From NCBI GenBank assembly GCA_005883245.1, contig VAXT01000161.1:1-11018 (forward strand): 11,018 bases of DNA, written 5' to 3'. Numbering within the stretch: the first letter of the stretch is position 1; each line of letters begins with the position of its first letter. This document shows positions 1 through 7,983 of this stretch, piece by piece. The DNA comes from Actinomycetota bacterium. Lineage in GTDB: Bacteria; Actinomycetota; Thermoleophilia; Gaiellales; Gaiellaceae. The translations under genes and the position numbers were made by a program. The notes beneath the pieces were generated by a model. That model saw nothing but the letters and a program-made list of their open reading frames with translations, had not been told where the DNA came from and made no database searches.

Positions 1-1
1 G

Positions 2-187
2 GGTGACATCTGCACTCAGAACTGGAGGGCCCGCGCGCTCCTCCTTCGCTACGGCCAGACAAACGAGCTGGGTGGCTTCCGTTGTCTATCCGCCTCGCAG
101 GGGATCACTTGCACGGTGATCTCGGGCGCCGGGAAGGGCAAGGGTTTTCTGATCAACAGCACCGAGGTCACTCGAGTTGGACCTTGA
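2..187 (+). CDS. C-terminal end of a secreted hypothetical protein
   Basis: The window opens inside a reading frame that runs without a stop from base 2 to a TGA at 185-187, giving 61 residues. The tail contains GGFRCLSASQGITC followed by SGAGKGKGFLINSTEV. This is the layout (Cys, about ten residues, GITC, then a glycine-rich GxGF segment) that I know from the C-termini of small exported proteins of unknown function in high-GC actinobacteria. Three cysteines are visible, at residues 4, 28 and 37 of the fragment, and the last two probably form a disulfide outside the cell. The start and signal peptide lie outside the window. The gene ends 46 bp before the likely start of the TolB-like gene on the same strand, so the two may be co-transcribed. 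Its function is not recognised; the call rests on the open frame and the tail pattern only. Confidence 0.55.
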   Translation, partial: GDICTQNWRARALLLRYGQTNELGGFRCLSASQGITCTVISGAGKGKGFLINSTEVTRVGP

Positions 188-233
188 TTCCGGACGGAGC
201 CACGCGCAGTTGGGACTCGCAGGTGTCACGCGG

Positions 234-1265
234 ATGAAATTTCAGCTTGTGGGGACGGGCGTAGTGGCTGTTGCGGCCGTTGTCGTCGCGATCGCGTCTG
301 GAAGCGCGGTGCGCCCCTCGGCGCTGGCGAGCGCGACTCTCACGGCCACGACCGCCACTGGCAAGATCGTGATCGCTCTTGGCGACGGCAGCGGCAGGCG
401 CATCCTCACCAGCGGCGGGTGGTCACGTGTCTCACCCGATGGCTCGCAGGTCGCCGTGACCAAGTACGACGTGGTCAACAACAGATGGGTGAACTTGAGG
501 CTCGAGCTCTTCGCGAGCGCGGGTGGTGCGCCCACGCATGTGATCCCGATCAACTGCTCGCTCTTCTACTGGTCACCCGACTCGACGAAGCTTGCTTGTG
601 TCAGCTCCCGACGCCTCCTTGTGATCGACGCCGCCAGCGCTGCGGTGACGACGCTCGCGTCAGGCGTCTTCGACACGCAGGTCAGCTTCTCGCCCGATTC
701 GACGCGACTCGCCTACGTGCAAACCACCTCGACGTACTACAACACCAACGGCACGCTGAAAGTGATCGACCTCGCCACGCGGGCGATCACGACCGTTCGT
801 GCCCACGGCGTCGCGTCGCCGATCTGGGGCCCGACGGCGATCGCATTCAGCACCGTGCAGAAGCGCGGCGCCCGCCGCTTCGCCTTCAATGCCGCGCTGA
901 TCCAGCCCGACGGCAGCGGCTTTCGCCAGCTCACCCGCTTTCACCCCACCACGGAGCTCTACGGTCTGCTTCCGCGTGCCTGGTCGGCCGACGGCACGCA
1001 GCTGCTCGCCGGCGTCGCCGGCCTGGACGCCTGGGCCTACCGTGAGGCCTACGCGGTCGACCCCATCCACGGCGGATCGAGGCTGATCGCACACAGCTTG
1101 TCGCCGGCCGCATTCAGCCGGGACGGTCGATACGTGATCGGCCAAACGGGGGACGCCGAAACCACCGGTCTCGCGGGGTCGAACGTCGTGCGCGTGCCGT
1201 GGGCACACGGTGGTAGGAAGCACATCCTCCTACGGCAGGCGGTGGAGCCGAGCTTCAACGGATAG
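234..1265 (+). CDS. Secreted TolB-like beta-propeller protein (PD40/WD40-like repeats)
   Basis: Predicted exported protein of 343 residues. I chose the ATG at 234 because it begins directly with a signal peptide: MKF, then a hydrophobic run at about residues 5-24, with likely processing in the Ala-rich stretch before residue 43. A TTG at 177 would add 19 residues in front of the signal and overlap the upstream gene. There is no clear SD sequence before 234. The mature part carries repeated blade motifs: RVSPDGSQVAV (about 65-75), WSPDSTKLACV (113-123), FSPDSTRLAYV (152-162), WSADGTQLLAG (250-260) and FSRDGRYVIG (294-303). These are PD40/TolB-type repeats, so about five or six propeller blades are expected. 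Such propellers usually serve as binding or scaffold surfaces; no catalytic motif is visible and no ligand can be named. The gene ends 24 bp from the convergent ABC ATPase gene, with no hairpin between them. Confidence 0.8.
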   Translation: MKFQLVGTGVVAVAAVVVAIASGSAVRPSALASATLTATTATGKIVIALGDGSGRRILTSGGWSRVSPDGSQVAVTKYDVVNNRWVNLRLELFASAGGAPTHVIPINCSLFYWSPDSTKLACVSSRRLLVIDAASAAVTTLASGVFDTQVSFSPDSTRLAYVQTTSTYYNTNGTLKVIDLATRAITTVRAHGVASPIWGPTAIAFSTVQKRGARRFAFNAALIQPDGSGFRQLTRFHPTTELYGLLPRAWSADGTQLLAGVAGLDAWAYREAYAVDPIHGGSRLIAHSLSPAAFSRDGRYVIGQTGDAETTGLAGSNVVRVPWAHGGRKHILLRQAVEPSFNG

Positions 1266-1289
1266 CCCGCGCGAGAAGAAGAAGTTGCA

Positions 1290-2507
<1,218 letters not shown>

Positions 2508-2533
2508 GGGATCCTGAGTGTTCCATAGGAAAA

Positions 2534-2548
2534 GTCCCTGGTGGGGAC
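2534..2548. promoter_or_regulatory. Inverted repeat in the divergent ABC-transporter promoter region
   Basis: The 66 bp between the divergent ATPase and permease starts (2508-2573) must hold promoters for both genes. It contains a perfect 5-bp inverted repeat, GTCCC (2534-2538) and GGGAC (2544-2548), with a 5-base spacer. Next to it is a second small palindrome, CCTATTAGG at 2554-2562, whose centre TATTA could serve as an AT-rich -10 element in either direction. This is a candidate operator for a sugar-responsive repressor, but no regulator gene is adjacent and the arms are short. Confidence 0.3.
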
Positions 2549-2573
2549 CATCGCCTATTAGGATCTGCGCCCC

Positions 2574-3530
2574 GTGGCGGCCGTTTCAGAGGCCAGGTCG
2601 AAAGGCGGGTGGCGCGACACGTTCGAGCAGCGCCGCTTCCTTGCGCCGCTCCTGATCAGCCCCGCTGTCCTTTACATCGTCCTGCTCGTCGGCGCGCCGC
2701 TCGGTCTGGCCGTCTACCTCAGCCTCACTGATGCGACGGCGGGTTCGCTGTCGGGAAACTTCATCGGCCTTCACAACTACGCCGACGTCTGGCACAGCGA
2801 GAACTTCCGCAGAGCGCTCCGGAACACGATCTTCTTCACAGCCGTCTCCCAGGCGATCGTCCTTGTCGGTGCCTCCGTCCTCGCGCACCAGCTCGTGAAG
2901 CCGTTCCGCGGCCGGTGGTTCCTGCGCTTCCTCGTCGTGCTCCCATGGGCAGCTCCGGTCGCGCTCGGCACGATCGGCTGGCTCTGGATCTTCGAGTCCA
3001 CGCTCTCAGTCGCCAACTGGAGCCTCGTCCATCTGCAGACCGGGGTGCTCGGGCACCTCGGACTACACGTCATCGACCCCCTCGACCCCCCTCAGTGGCT
3101 CGGCCGCCCAAACCTCGCGATGGCGTCGCTGATCATGGTCCACACGTGGCGGATCCTGCCCTTCGCGACCGTGATCTTCATCGCGGGCCTCGCGTCGATC
3201 CCAGCGGAGGTGGACGACGCCGCGCAGGTGGACGCCGCGACGGGGCTCAGGAAGCTCTGGTACGTCACGCTCCCGCTGCAGCTTCCGATCGCGCTGGTCG
3301 CGCTCCTGTTCGGGATCGTCTTCACGGCCACGGACATCACAGTCGTCTACATCCTCACCAACGGAGGCCCGTTCAACCAGACGCAGATGCTCCCGATGTG
3401 GGCCTTCCAGACCGGCATCCGCAGCGGCTCGCTCGGTGAAGGAGCAGCGATCTCGCTCTACCTGCTGCCGATCCTCGCCGTCGTCTCGATCGTGATGCTT
3501 TGGTTCGCGAAGCGGGCGGAGGTCACGTAA
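2574..3530 (+). CDS. Sugar ABC transporter permease, MalF/UgpA type
   Basis: Inner-membrane permease of 318 residues in the binding-protein-dependent transport (BPD_transp_1) family. The first membrane helix is at about 23-50 (APLLISPAVLYIVLLVGAPL), and further hydrophobic segments lie near 85-107, 117-140, 182-206, 238-262 and 292-312, giving six helices. The cytoplasmic EAA loop that docks onto the ATPase is clear: IPAEVDDAAQVDAATGLRKL followed by VTLPLQLPIA (about 209-240). The start is GTG at 2574, with TTAGGA about 10 bases upstream. It is the first gene of the plus-strand importer operon, followed by the second permease after a long 164-bp gap and then by the binding protein. Its size and six-helix layout fit the MalF-like half without the large MalF periplasmic domain. 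The substrate is not determinable; glycerol-3-phosphate or oligosaccharide-type importers are the nearest family settings. Confidence 0.9.
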   Translation: MAAVSEARSKGGWRDTFEQRRFLAPLLISPAVLYIVLLVGAPLGLAVYLSLTDATAGSLSGNFIGLHNYADVWHSENFRRALRNTIFFTAVSQAIVLVGASVLAHQLVKPFRGRWFLRFLVVLPWAAPVALGTIGWLWIFESTLSVANWSLVHLQTGVLGHLGLHVIDPLDPPQWLGRPNLAMASLIMVHTWRILPFATVIFIAGLASIPAEVDDAAQVDAATGLRKLWYVTLPLQLPIALVALLFGIVFTATDITVVYILTNGGPFNQTQMLPMWAFQTGIRSGSLGEGAAISLYLLPILAVVSIVMLWFAKRAEVT

Positions 3531-3557
3531 GTGCCCCTCCCAGCGGTACATGCCGGC

Positions 3558-3586
3558 TTCTGGCCCGCGATCACGCGGCGCCAGAG
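3558..3586 (+). other. Stem-loop 1 between the two permease genes
   Basis: Arms 3558-3564 and 3580-3586 pair (one G-U), continuing as CCGCG (3565-3569) with CGCGG (3574-3578). There is a single unpaired C at 3579 and the loop is ATCA. This gives about 12 base pairs, mostly G-C. It lies in the non-coding gap between permease genes in an otherwise compact operon. There is no T-run after it, so a role in mRNA stability or partial termination is more likely than full termination. The role is inferred; the base pairing is directly visible. Confidence 0.45.
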
Positions 3587-3602
3587 CCCGCCCTCGCTCT
3601 TA

Positions 3603-3621
3603 CCAAGGCTTTTAGCCTTGG
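3603..3621 (+). other. Stem-loop 2 between the two permease genes
   Basis: A perfect 8-bp inverted repeat, CCAAGGCT (3603-3610) and AGCCTTGG (3614-3621), with a three-base TTT loop. It begins 16 bases after stem-loop 1 and lies about 73 bp before the start of the second permease. No T-tract follows. Together the two hairpins resemble the intercistronic structures that set different expression levels along transporter operons (known for malE-malF in enterobacteria), but here that is inference. Confidence 0.45.
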
Positions 3622-3694
3622 CTGCGATCGAGTTCGACCTCTGGCTTGGTGCTCGCGACCCAGAAACTCGGCGGCACCACTGGAAGGGGCACTA

Positions 3695-4603
3695 GTGTCG
3701 CCGCGGGCCCGTCAGAGCATCGTCTCGTGGCTCATCGTCGGGCCCTTCGCGATCATCCTCGCGTTCCCGTTCTACTGGATGCTGATGACGTCGCTGAAGA
3801 CGAACGGCGACCTGTACGACATCAACCACAACCCGTTCGTCTTCAACCCAGCCGAGGCCGCGCCGAACGAGCACCAGCCGCTCAAGGACGCGAGCTGGCT
3901 CCCGCTCGGCGCCGAGAACCTGACGACGCACAACTACAGCTTCCTCTTCCACGAGCCGGGCATCCACTACGTGCGCTGGCTCGAGAACACGGCCCTCGTT
4001 GGTGGAATCGTCGTCCTGATCACGCTCCTGCTCGCCCTGCCCGCCGGCTACGCGCTCGCACGGCTGTCCGGGCGCTGGGGGCAAAGCGCGGGCGTCGGCA
4101 TCTTCCTCGTCTACCTCGTGCCGCCGACGTTGCTCTTCCTGCCACTCTCGCGCGTCGTCGCCGAGCTCGGGCTCCAGGACCGGCTGCTGTCGCTCATTCT
4201 CGTCTACCCGTCGTTCACCGTGCCGTTCTCGACCTGGCTGCTGATGGGTTTCTTCAAGACGATTCCGCCTGAGCTCGAGGATGCCGCGCTCGTCGACGGT
4301 GCCTCGCGGCTGAAGGCGCTCACCCGCATCGTGTTTCCGATCTCGCTGCCCGGCATCCTGACCGTCGTCATCTTTTCGTTCTCACTCTGCGTCAACGAGT
4401 TCATCTACGCGGTGACGTTCATCTCGACCTCCAGCGCGCGGACCGTCTCGACCGGTGTCCCCCTCGAGCTCATCCGTGGTGACGTCTACTTCTGGCAGTC
4501 GCTGATGGCGGCGACGCTGATCCCGAGCATTCCGCTCGCGCTGCTCTACAACGTGTTCCTCGACCGCTTCATCGCGGGTTTCACCGGGGGCGCGTTTCGG
4601 TAA
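3695..4603 (+). CDS. Sugar ABC transporter permease, MalG/UgpE type
   Basis: Second inner-membrane permease, 302 residues. The reading frame is open back to 3500, but I place the start at GTG 3695. GGAAGGGG (3682-3689) is well placed as an SD sequence, and the protein then begins MSPRARQSIVSW and goes straight into the first helix (about 11-34, WLIVGPFAIILAFPFYWMLM). The upstream extension has no family character and would overlap the previous gene. Further helices lie near 101-124, 133-157, 165-186, 218-243 and 270-290. The EAA loop is PELEDAALVDGASRLKALTR then IVFPISLPG (192-220). A periplasmic loop of about 60 residues (35-95) follows helix 1. The protein pairs with the upstream permease to form the membrane channel. 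It is followed after 45 bp by the binding-protein gene. Confidence 0.88.
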   Translation: MSPRARQSIVSWLIVGPFAIILAFPFYWMLMTSLKTNGDLYDINHNPFVFNPAEAAPNEHQPLKDASWLPLGAENLTTHNYSFLFHEPGIHYVRWLENTALVGGIVVLITLLLALPAGYALARLSGRWGQSAGVGIFLVYLVPPTLLFLPLSRVVAELGLQDRLLSLILVYPSFTVPFSTWLLMGFFKTIPPELEDAALVDGASRLKALTRIVFPISLPGILTVVIFSFSLCVNEFIYAVTFISTSSARTVSTGVPLELIRGDVYFWQSLMAATLIPSIPLALLYNVFLDRFIAGFTGGAFR

Positions 4604-4626
4604 GACAGAAACAACCCCCAGCCCTT

Positions 4627-4644
4627 GGCTCAGAGAAAGGAGCC
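4627..4644 (+). promoter_or_regulatory. Strong SD site partly held in a small hairpin before the binding-protein gene
   Basis: AAAGGAG at 4636-4642 sits six bases before the ATG at 4649 and fixes the start of the binding protein. GGCTC (4627-4631) can pair with GAGCC (4640-4644), which would enclose the SD in a 5-bp hairpin with an 8-base loop. The SD is certain by position; a regulatory effect of the hairpin is only possible. Confidence 0.5.
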
Positions 4645-4648
4645 GTCA

Positions 4649-5146
4649 ATGGCGGACGACGAGCGCGAACGCAGAGAGTGGTTGACTCGGCGGGAGCTCT
4701 TACGACGCGCCGGGCTCGGGACGGCGGTGCTCCTGTACAGCGGCGCGGCACCGAAGACGGCGGTCGCCGGCGCGATGAAGTACGCGCACCAGGAGGCGAA
4801 GCACACGCTCAAGATCATCCAGTGGCGGCATTTCGTGCCTGCCTACGACACGTGGTTCGACAACGTGTACACGAAGGTCTGGGGCCAGCACAACGACACC
4901 GACGTCATCGTCGACCACATCAACCTCACCGACCTTCCGGCGCGCGCCGCTTCCGAGGTCGCGGCCCGCAGCGGCCACGACCTCTTCCAGCACCTCTCGC
5001 CGCCCTCGTCGTACGAGGACCAGGTCATCAGCCTGAAGGACATCGTCACCGACGTCACGCAGAAGCTCGGCCCGATGAAGGGCGTTTCGCGTCGATCGGC
5101 GTACAACCCCAAGACGAAGAAGTGGTTCGGCTGGCCCGACAACTGA
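4649..5146 (+). CDS. ABC transporter substrate-binding protein, N-terminal fragment (broken gene)
   Basis: The first 165 residues of a family 1 extracellular solute-binding protein, starting at the ATG behind a strong SD. The N-terminus has a twin-arginine export motif, TRRELLR (13-19), followed by a short hydrophobic stretch and AVAGA (38-42), so the folded protein was probably Tat-exported. Then comes the first half of lobe 1: LKIIQWRHFVPAYDTWF (54-70), VDHINLTDLPARAASEV (88-104) and the GHDLFQHLSPPSSYED segment (109-124). It reaches KTKKWFGWPDN (155-165), the conserved Gly-x-Pro turn, and then meets a TGA at 5144-5146. The rest of the protein continues in another frame from 5143. In family members the turn is normally followed by about 25-30 residues containing a tyrosine- or tryptophan-rich strand and a P-x-TW-[DE] motif before the LK..KL helix; those are absent here. 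The gene is therefore a deletion mutant or an assembly error. Confidence 0.82.
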   Translation: MADDERERREWLTRRELLRRAGLGTAVLLYSGAAPKTAVAGAMKYAHQEAKHTLKIIQWRHFVPAYDTWFDNVYTKVWGQHNDTDVIVDHINLTDLPARAASEVAARSGHDLFQHLSPPSSYEDQVISLKDIVTDVTQKLGPMKGVSRRSAYNPKTKKWFGWPDN

Positions 5147-5934
5147 AGGCGGCGCCGAAGCTGAAGGGGAACGGGCATCCGATCGGGATCGGCATGAACA
5201 ACGAGCTCGACTCGAACATGGCGCTGATTGCGCTCATGCAGTGCTTCGGGGCCTACATTCAGGACGAGCACGCCAATGTCACGCTGAACACGAAGGCGAC
5301 GCGTGACGCCGTGAGCTACATGGCGAACCTGTACAAGCGCGGGATGACGTCCGAGATCTTCGCCTGGCAGCCCGCGTCGAACAACAATGCGATGCTCGCG
5401 GGCCGGATCTCGCTTGCCGTGAACGCGATCTCGATCCTGCGGACGGCCGAGCAGCAGAACCCGGCCCTCGCCAGGAACCTCGCGATCCTGCCCGTGCCGA
5501 AGGGCCCGAAGCAGCGGCTGGGCCTCGAGCACGTCATGGGCGTCTACGTGATCTGGAAGTTCTCAGCCCAGAAGGCGCTGGCCAAGAAGTTCCTTCGCGA
5601 CCAGCAGCTTGCGTACACGGGGCACTTCCTGAATTCGAAGTTCTACAACTTCCCCGGTTGGCCGGGAGCGGTCAAGAACATCAAGAAGCGGCTCGCGAAG
5701 GACCCGAGTGGGAAGTACGTCATCCTGGACTCGATCTCGCAGCATGCGACCGCGAACGTCGGCTTTCCCGGCTACTCGAACGCGGCGATCGACGAGCTGT
5801 TCAACGCCGGGCTGATCCCGCAGATGTTCGCCGAGGTCGCGCAGGGCAACAAGAGCGCCGCCGAGTCGGTCCGCGACACGGCGGGTGAGGCGCGCCGCAT
5901 CTTCCGGAAGTGGCGGGCCAAGGGGAAGATCTAG
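5143..5934 (+). CDS. ABC transporter substrate-binding protein, C-terminal fragment (broken gene)
   Basis: The remaining 263 residues of the binding protein, in a different frame from the N-terminal piece. It begins at LKAAPKLKGNGHPIGIGM and continues through NNELDSNMALIALMQCFGA, QDEHANVTLNTKATRDAV, the NNNAMLAGRISLAVNAISI segment, GLEHVMGVYVIWKFS, NFPGWPGAVKNIKK and VGFPGYSNAAIDELFN to RIFRKWRAKGKI. These are features of one lineage of CUT1-type binding proteins. No further stop or frameshift is seen, so the damage is limited to the junction. An in-frame ATG at 5194 could start translation, but the product would lack a signal peptide and half of lobe 1. Both fragments together give 428 residues; about 25-30 are missing. 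It is the last gene of the operon, followed by a strong hairpin. Confidence 0.82.
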   Translation: MKAAPKLKGNGHPIGIGMNNELDSNMALIALMQCFGAYIQDEHANVTLNTKATRDAVSYMANLYKRGMTSEIFAWQPASNNNAMLAGRISLAVNAISILRTAEQQNPALARNLAILPVPKGPKQRLGLEHVMGVYVIWKFSAQKALAKKFLRDQQLAYTGHFLNSKFYNFPGWPGAVKNIKKRLAKDPSGKYVILDSISQHATANVGFPGYSNAAIDELFNAGLIPQMFAEVAQGNKSAAESVRDTAGEARRIFRKWRAKGKI

Positions 5935-5947
5935 CCTCTGCCAGGAA

Positions 5948-5985
5948 TCGGCCCCGGCAAGCTCGACGAAGCTCGCCGGGGCCGA
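5948..5985. terminator. Strong hairpin between convergent operons, probable bidirectional terminator
   Basis: CGGCCCCGGC (5949-5958) pairs perfectly with GCCGGGGCCG (5975-5984), extended outward by a T-A pair (5948/5985). After one mismatch it extends inward by AGCT/AGCT (5960-5963 with 5970-5973), with loop CGACGA. It starts 13 bp after the stop of the binding-protein gene and ends 10 bp before the stop of the convergent phosphoesterase gene, so it can serve both strands. There is no T-tract, as is common for GC-rich actinobacterial terminators. Confidence 0.75.
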
Positions 5986-5994
5986 AGGTCGTGC

Positions 5995-7983
5995 CTACGG
6001 GGAGCCTGCGGCTCCGAGCTCGTGTGCGCGCATGAGCAGCGTCCTGCCCTGCCAGGCCAGGTCGTCCACCTGCTGCTGGCTGGGCTGCGGGCCGCCGAAC
6101 GCGGCCGCATTGAGCACGTCTCGCATCTGCCCCGCGAGCGCGTTCCGGTCCGCGGTCAGCGCGGCGATCCGGTCCGAGATCGCGTTGTAGGCGCTGTCGT
6201 CCGCCGTGCTCCCGCTGGCGAGCGCCCGCGTCGAAGCCGCGAGCACGTCGAAGGAGAGCTGACCGAACGGCGCATCGATCTGCTTGTAGATCGAACCGAG
6301 CTCGGTCAGGTCCGTGCCGTTCGGGTTGCCGCGGTTCTCGAGGAACTCGTTCAGGACCCGGCCGTCCGTCTGGTAGCTGTCCTTCAGGTCGAGCAAGGAC
6401 AGGATGGTCGGCTGGATGTCGGTGTGATCCGACCAGACCTGGCTCGTGAGCCCGAGGTGCTTCACGCCCGGGCCGGCCAGGCCGAGCCACGTCCGCCCGA
6501 TGTCCTCGGTCGCGTCGCCGTGGCTCCACGCGAAGTGGTAATCGATGCACACGAAGGCCTGGTGCGCCGAGTCCGGGCAGTTGAACTTCGTCGGCGCGCC
6601 GCCGCCCGTCCTCCCTGCGGTCAGGAAGTAGTCAGGGTTCCCGAACAGCGTGAACGACGGCGTCCGCTGCGGATCCGCGGTCACCATGTGCAGCGTCTTC
6701 TCGCCGACCTTGTCCGCCAGGTACAGCGCGACGGGAGTCGCCGAGCTCGACTGGTAGGGGTCGATCGCCTTCGCAGCTGCGACGTCACGCTCGAGCTTGC
6801 GGAGCGTCGCGTCCGTCCGCGCCGGGTCGCCGTTCACGTAGACCGTCGGCGCCGAGTCGTTGTGCACGGAGAAGCTCGGCGCGCCGCTCGGGATCAGCGA
6901 GAGCAGGTTCGCGTTCACCTCTCCGATCTGGTTCGCGGGGCACTGCTGGCCCGCGTCGACGTTGCAGAACGTGTGGCTCCACGTGCCGTCGCTCGAGCTG
7001 CCGCCGGCGAAGTGGTCGTTCTCGTCCGCAGTGAGCACGAACAGCGTGTTCTGCTTCGTGATCCCGTCACGCTGCAGGCGCGCGAAGAAGGTCGCGAACG
7101 CCTGGTCGTACTCGTGCAGGGTCTGCACGTAGTCGCTCTCGCCCGGGCCGGACGCGCGCGGGAAGACGCCGTTCGGGTCCGGCGGGGCCGGGAACGCGTG
7201 CTGGTGGTTGTCGTGGGCGTCCGAGATGTAGCCGAACGTGACCGGGACGCCCGCTTCCTGCATCTGCGCGACGTAGCCGAGCGTCACGTTCGCCGGCATA
7301 CCGTCGAAGCCCGGGAAGCCCGGCTGGCCGAACGGATCCGTGATCGGATCGCCGTTCGTGTCGTCGACCGACACGCTGCCGTCGTTGATCGCCGGATCGA
7401 CGTACTTCGCTCCGAACAGGCCCTCGAACCCGGAGTAGCCGCCCGGCTCGTCCGGGAGCTGGTCCGGCTTGGCGTCGGCGCTGTCGTCGCAGATCCCGCC
7501 GTCGGCGCCGCAGTGGATCGTGATCCCGACGAAGTCGGTCAGCGCCTTGGCGCGAGCCGCGGTGGCGAACGGGGCGATCTGCGACTCGCGCCCCTCCTGC
7601 CACTCCGGTGAGCCCTCGCCGAAGACCTTCGTCATGTCCCCGGTCGGGTCGGTCGCGGTCGGCCCGTAGAACGGGACGCCGTTCGCGTGTGCGTTGGCGA
7701 GCGCGGTCGTCAGCGTGATCCCGGTGCCGCCCGCGCCCGGGGTGCCGACGTTCTGGATCACCTTCGACTCGGCGTTGGCGCCGGTGTCGATCGTGACGTG
7801 CATCCCGACCGTGAAGCCGGAGACGCTCGCGACCTTGACGTTCGTGTCGCCGGCATTGGCCGCGGCTGCGGTCACCGTCGGGCCGGCGCCGAAGACGATC
7901 GAGTTGTTGTTCTCGAGCACCGCGTTGGCGGTCGAGACGTTCCCGACGTCGCAGCCCGCGCGCGTGTACGGAACCCATTCGTG
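5995..7983 (-). CDS. Secreted alkaline-phosphatase-superfamily phosphoesterase, C-terminal part (frameshifted gene)
   Basis: The larger part of a secreted phosphoesterase, about 662 residues from the frame change near 7983 (HEWVPYTRAGCDVGNVST) to a TAG at 5995. An isolated GTG start exists at 7920, but the sequence upstream in this frame still looks like the protein. Metal-site candidates typical of the alkaline-phosphatase superfamily are visible in the reconstructed numbering: SDAHDNH (418-424), TADENDHFAGG (482-492), HGDATEDIGRTW (652-663) and SDHTDIQPTILSLL (682-695). The last is the conserved C-terminal Asp/His pair. A segment at about 200-271 (NAGDTNVKV... TIDTGANAE... GTGITLTTALANAHANG) looks like a small independent beta module placed inside the enzyme. 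The last ~100 residues are helical and probably form a C-terminal bundle. The substrate is not known; hydrolysis of phosphate mono- or diesters outside the cell is the family expectation. Confidence 0.75.
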   Translation of the reverse strand, partial: HEWVPYTRAGCDVGNVSTANAVLENNNSIVFGAGPTVTAAAANAGDTNVKVASVSGFTVGMHVTIDTGANAESKVIQNVGTPGAGGTGITLTTALANAHANGVPFYGPTATDPTGDMTKVFGEGSPEWQEGRESQIAPFATAARAKALTDFVGITIHCGADGGICDDSADAKPDQLPDEPGGYSGFEGLFGAKYVDPAINDGSVSVDDTNGDPITDPFGQPGFPGFDGMPANVTLGYVAQMQEAGVPVTFGYISDAHDNHQHAFPAPPDPNGVFPRASGPGESDYVQTLHEYDQAFATFFARLQRDGITKQNTLFVLTADENDHFAGGSSSDGTWSHTFCNVDAGQQCPANQIGEVNANLLSLIPSGAPSFSVHNDSAPTVYVNGDPARTDATLRKLERDVAAAKAIDPYQSSSATPVALYLADKVGEKTLHMVTADPQRTPSFTLFGNPDYFLTAGRTGGGAPTKFNCPDSAHQAFVCIDYHFAWSHGDATEDIGRTWLGLAGPGVKHLGLTSQVWSDHTDIQPTILSLLDLKDSYQTDGRVLNEFLENRGNPNGTDLTELGSIYKQIDAPFGQLSFDVLAASTRALASGSTADDSAYNAISDRIAALTADRNALAGQMRDVLNAAAFGGPQPSQQQVDDLAWQGRTLLMRAHELGAAGSP

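Noticed and set aside
1266..1289. Terminator between the TolB-like gene and the ATPase gene
   Set aside because: The 24-bp gap shows no inverted repeat or T-run.
3500..3694. Longer start for the second permease, adding 65 residues
   Set aside because: The extra part has no membrane or family character, overlaps the first permease and contains two hairpins; GTG 3695 has a good SD and begins right before the first helix.
5143..5146. Programmed -1 frameshift as explanation for the split binding protein
   Set aside because: There is no slippery heptamer at the junction, and part of the expected protein is missing, which frameshifting would not explain.
6022..7611. Long plus-strand open frame of 529 codons opposite the phosphoesterase
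   Set aside because: It is Arg/Val/Glu-rich low-complexity protein of the kind produced by the complement of a GC-rich gene; the minus-strand product has clear enzyme motifs.
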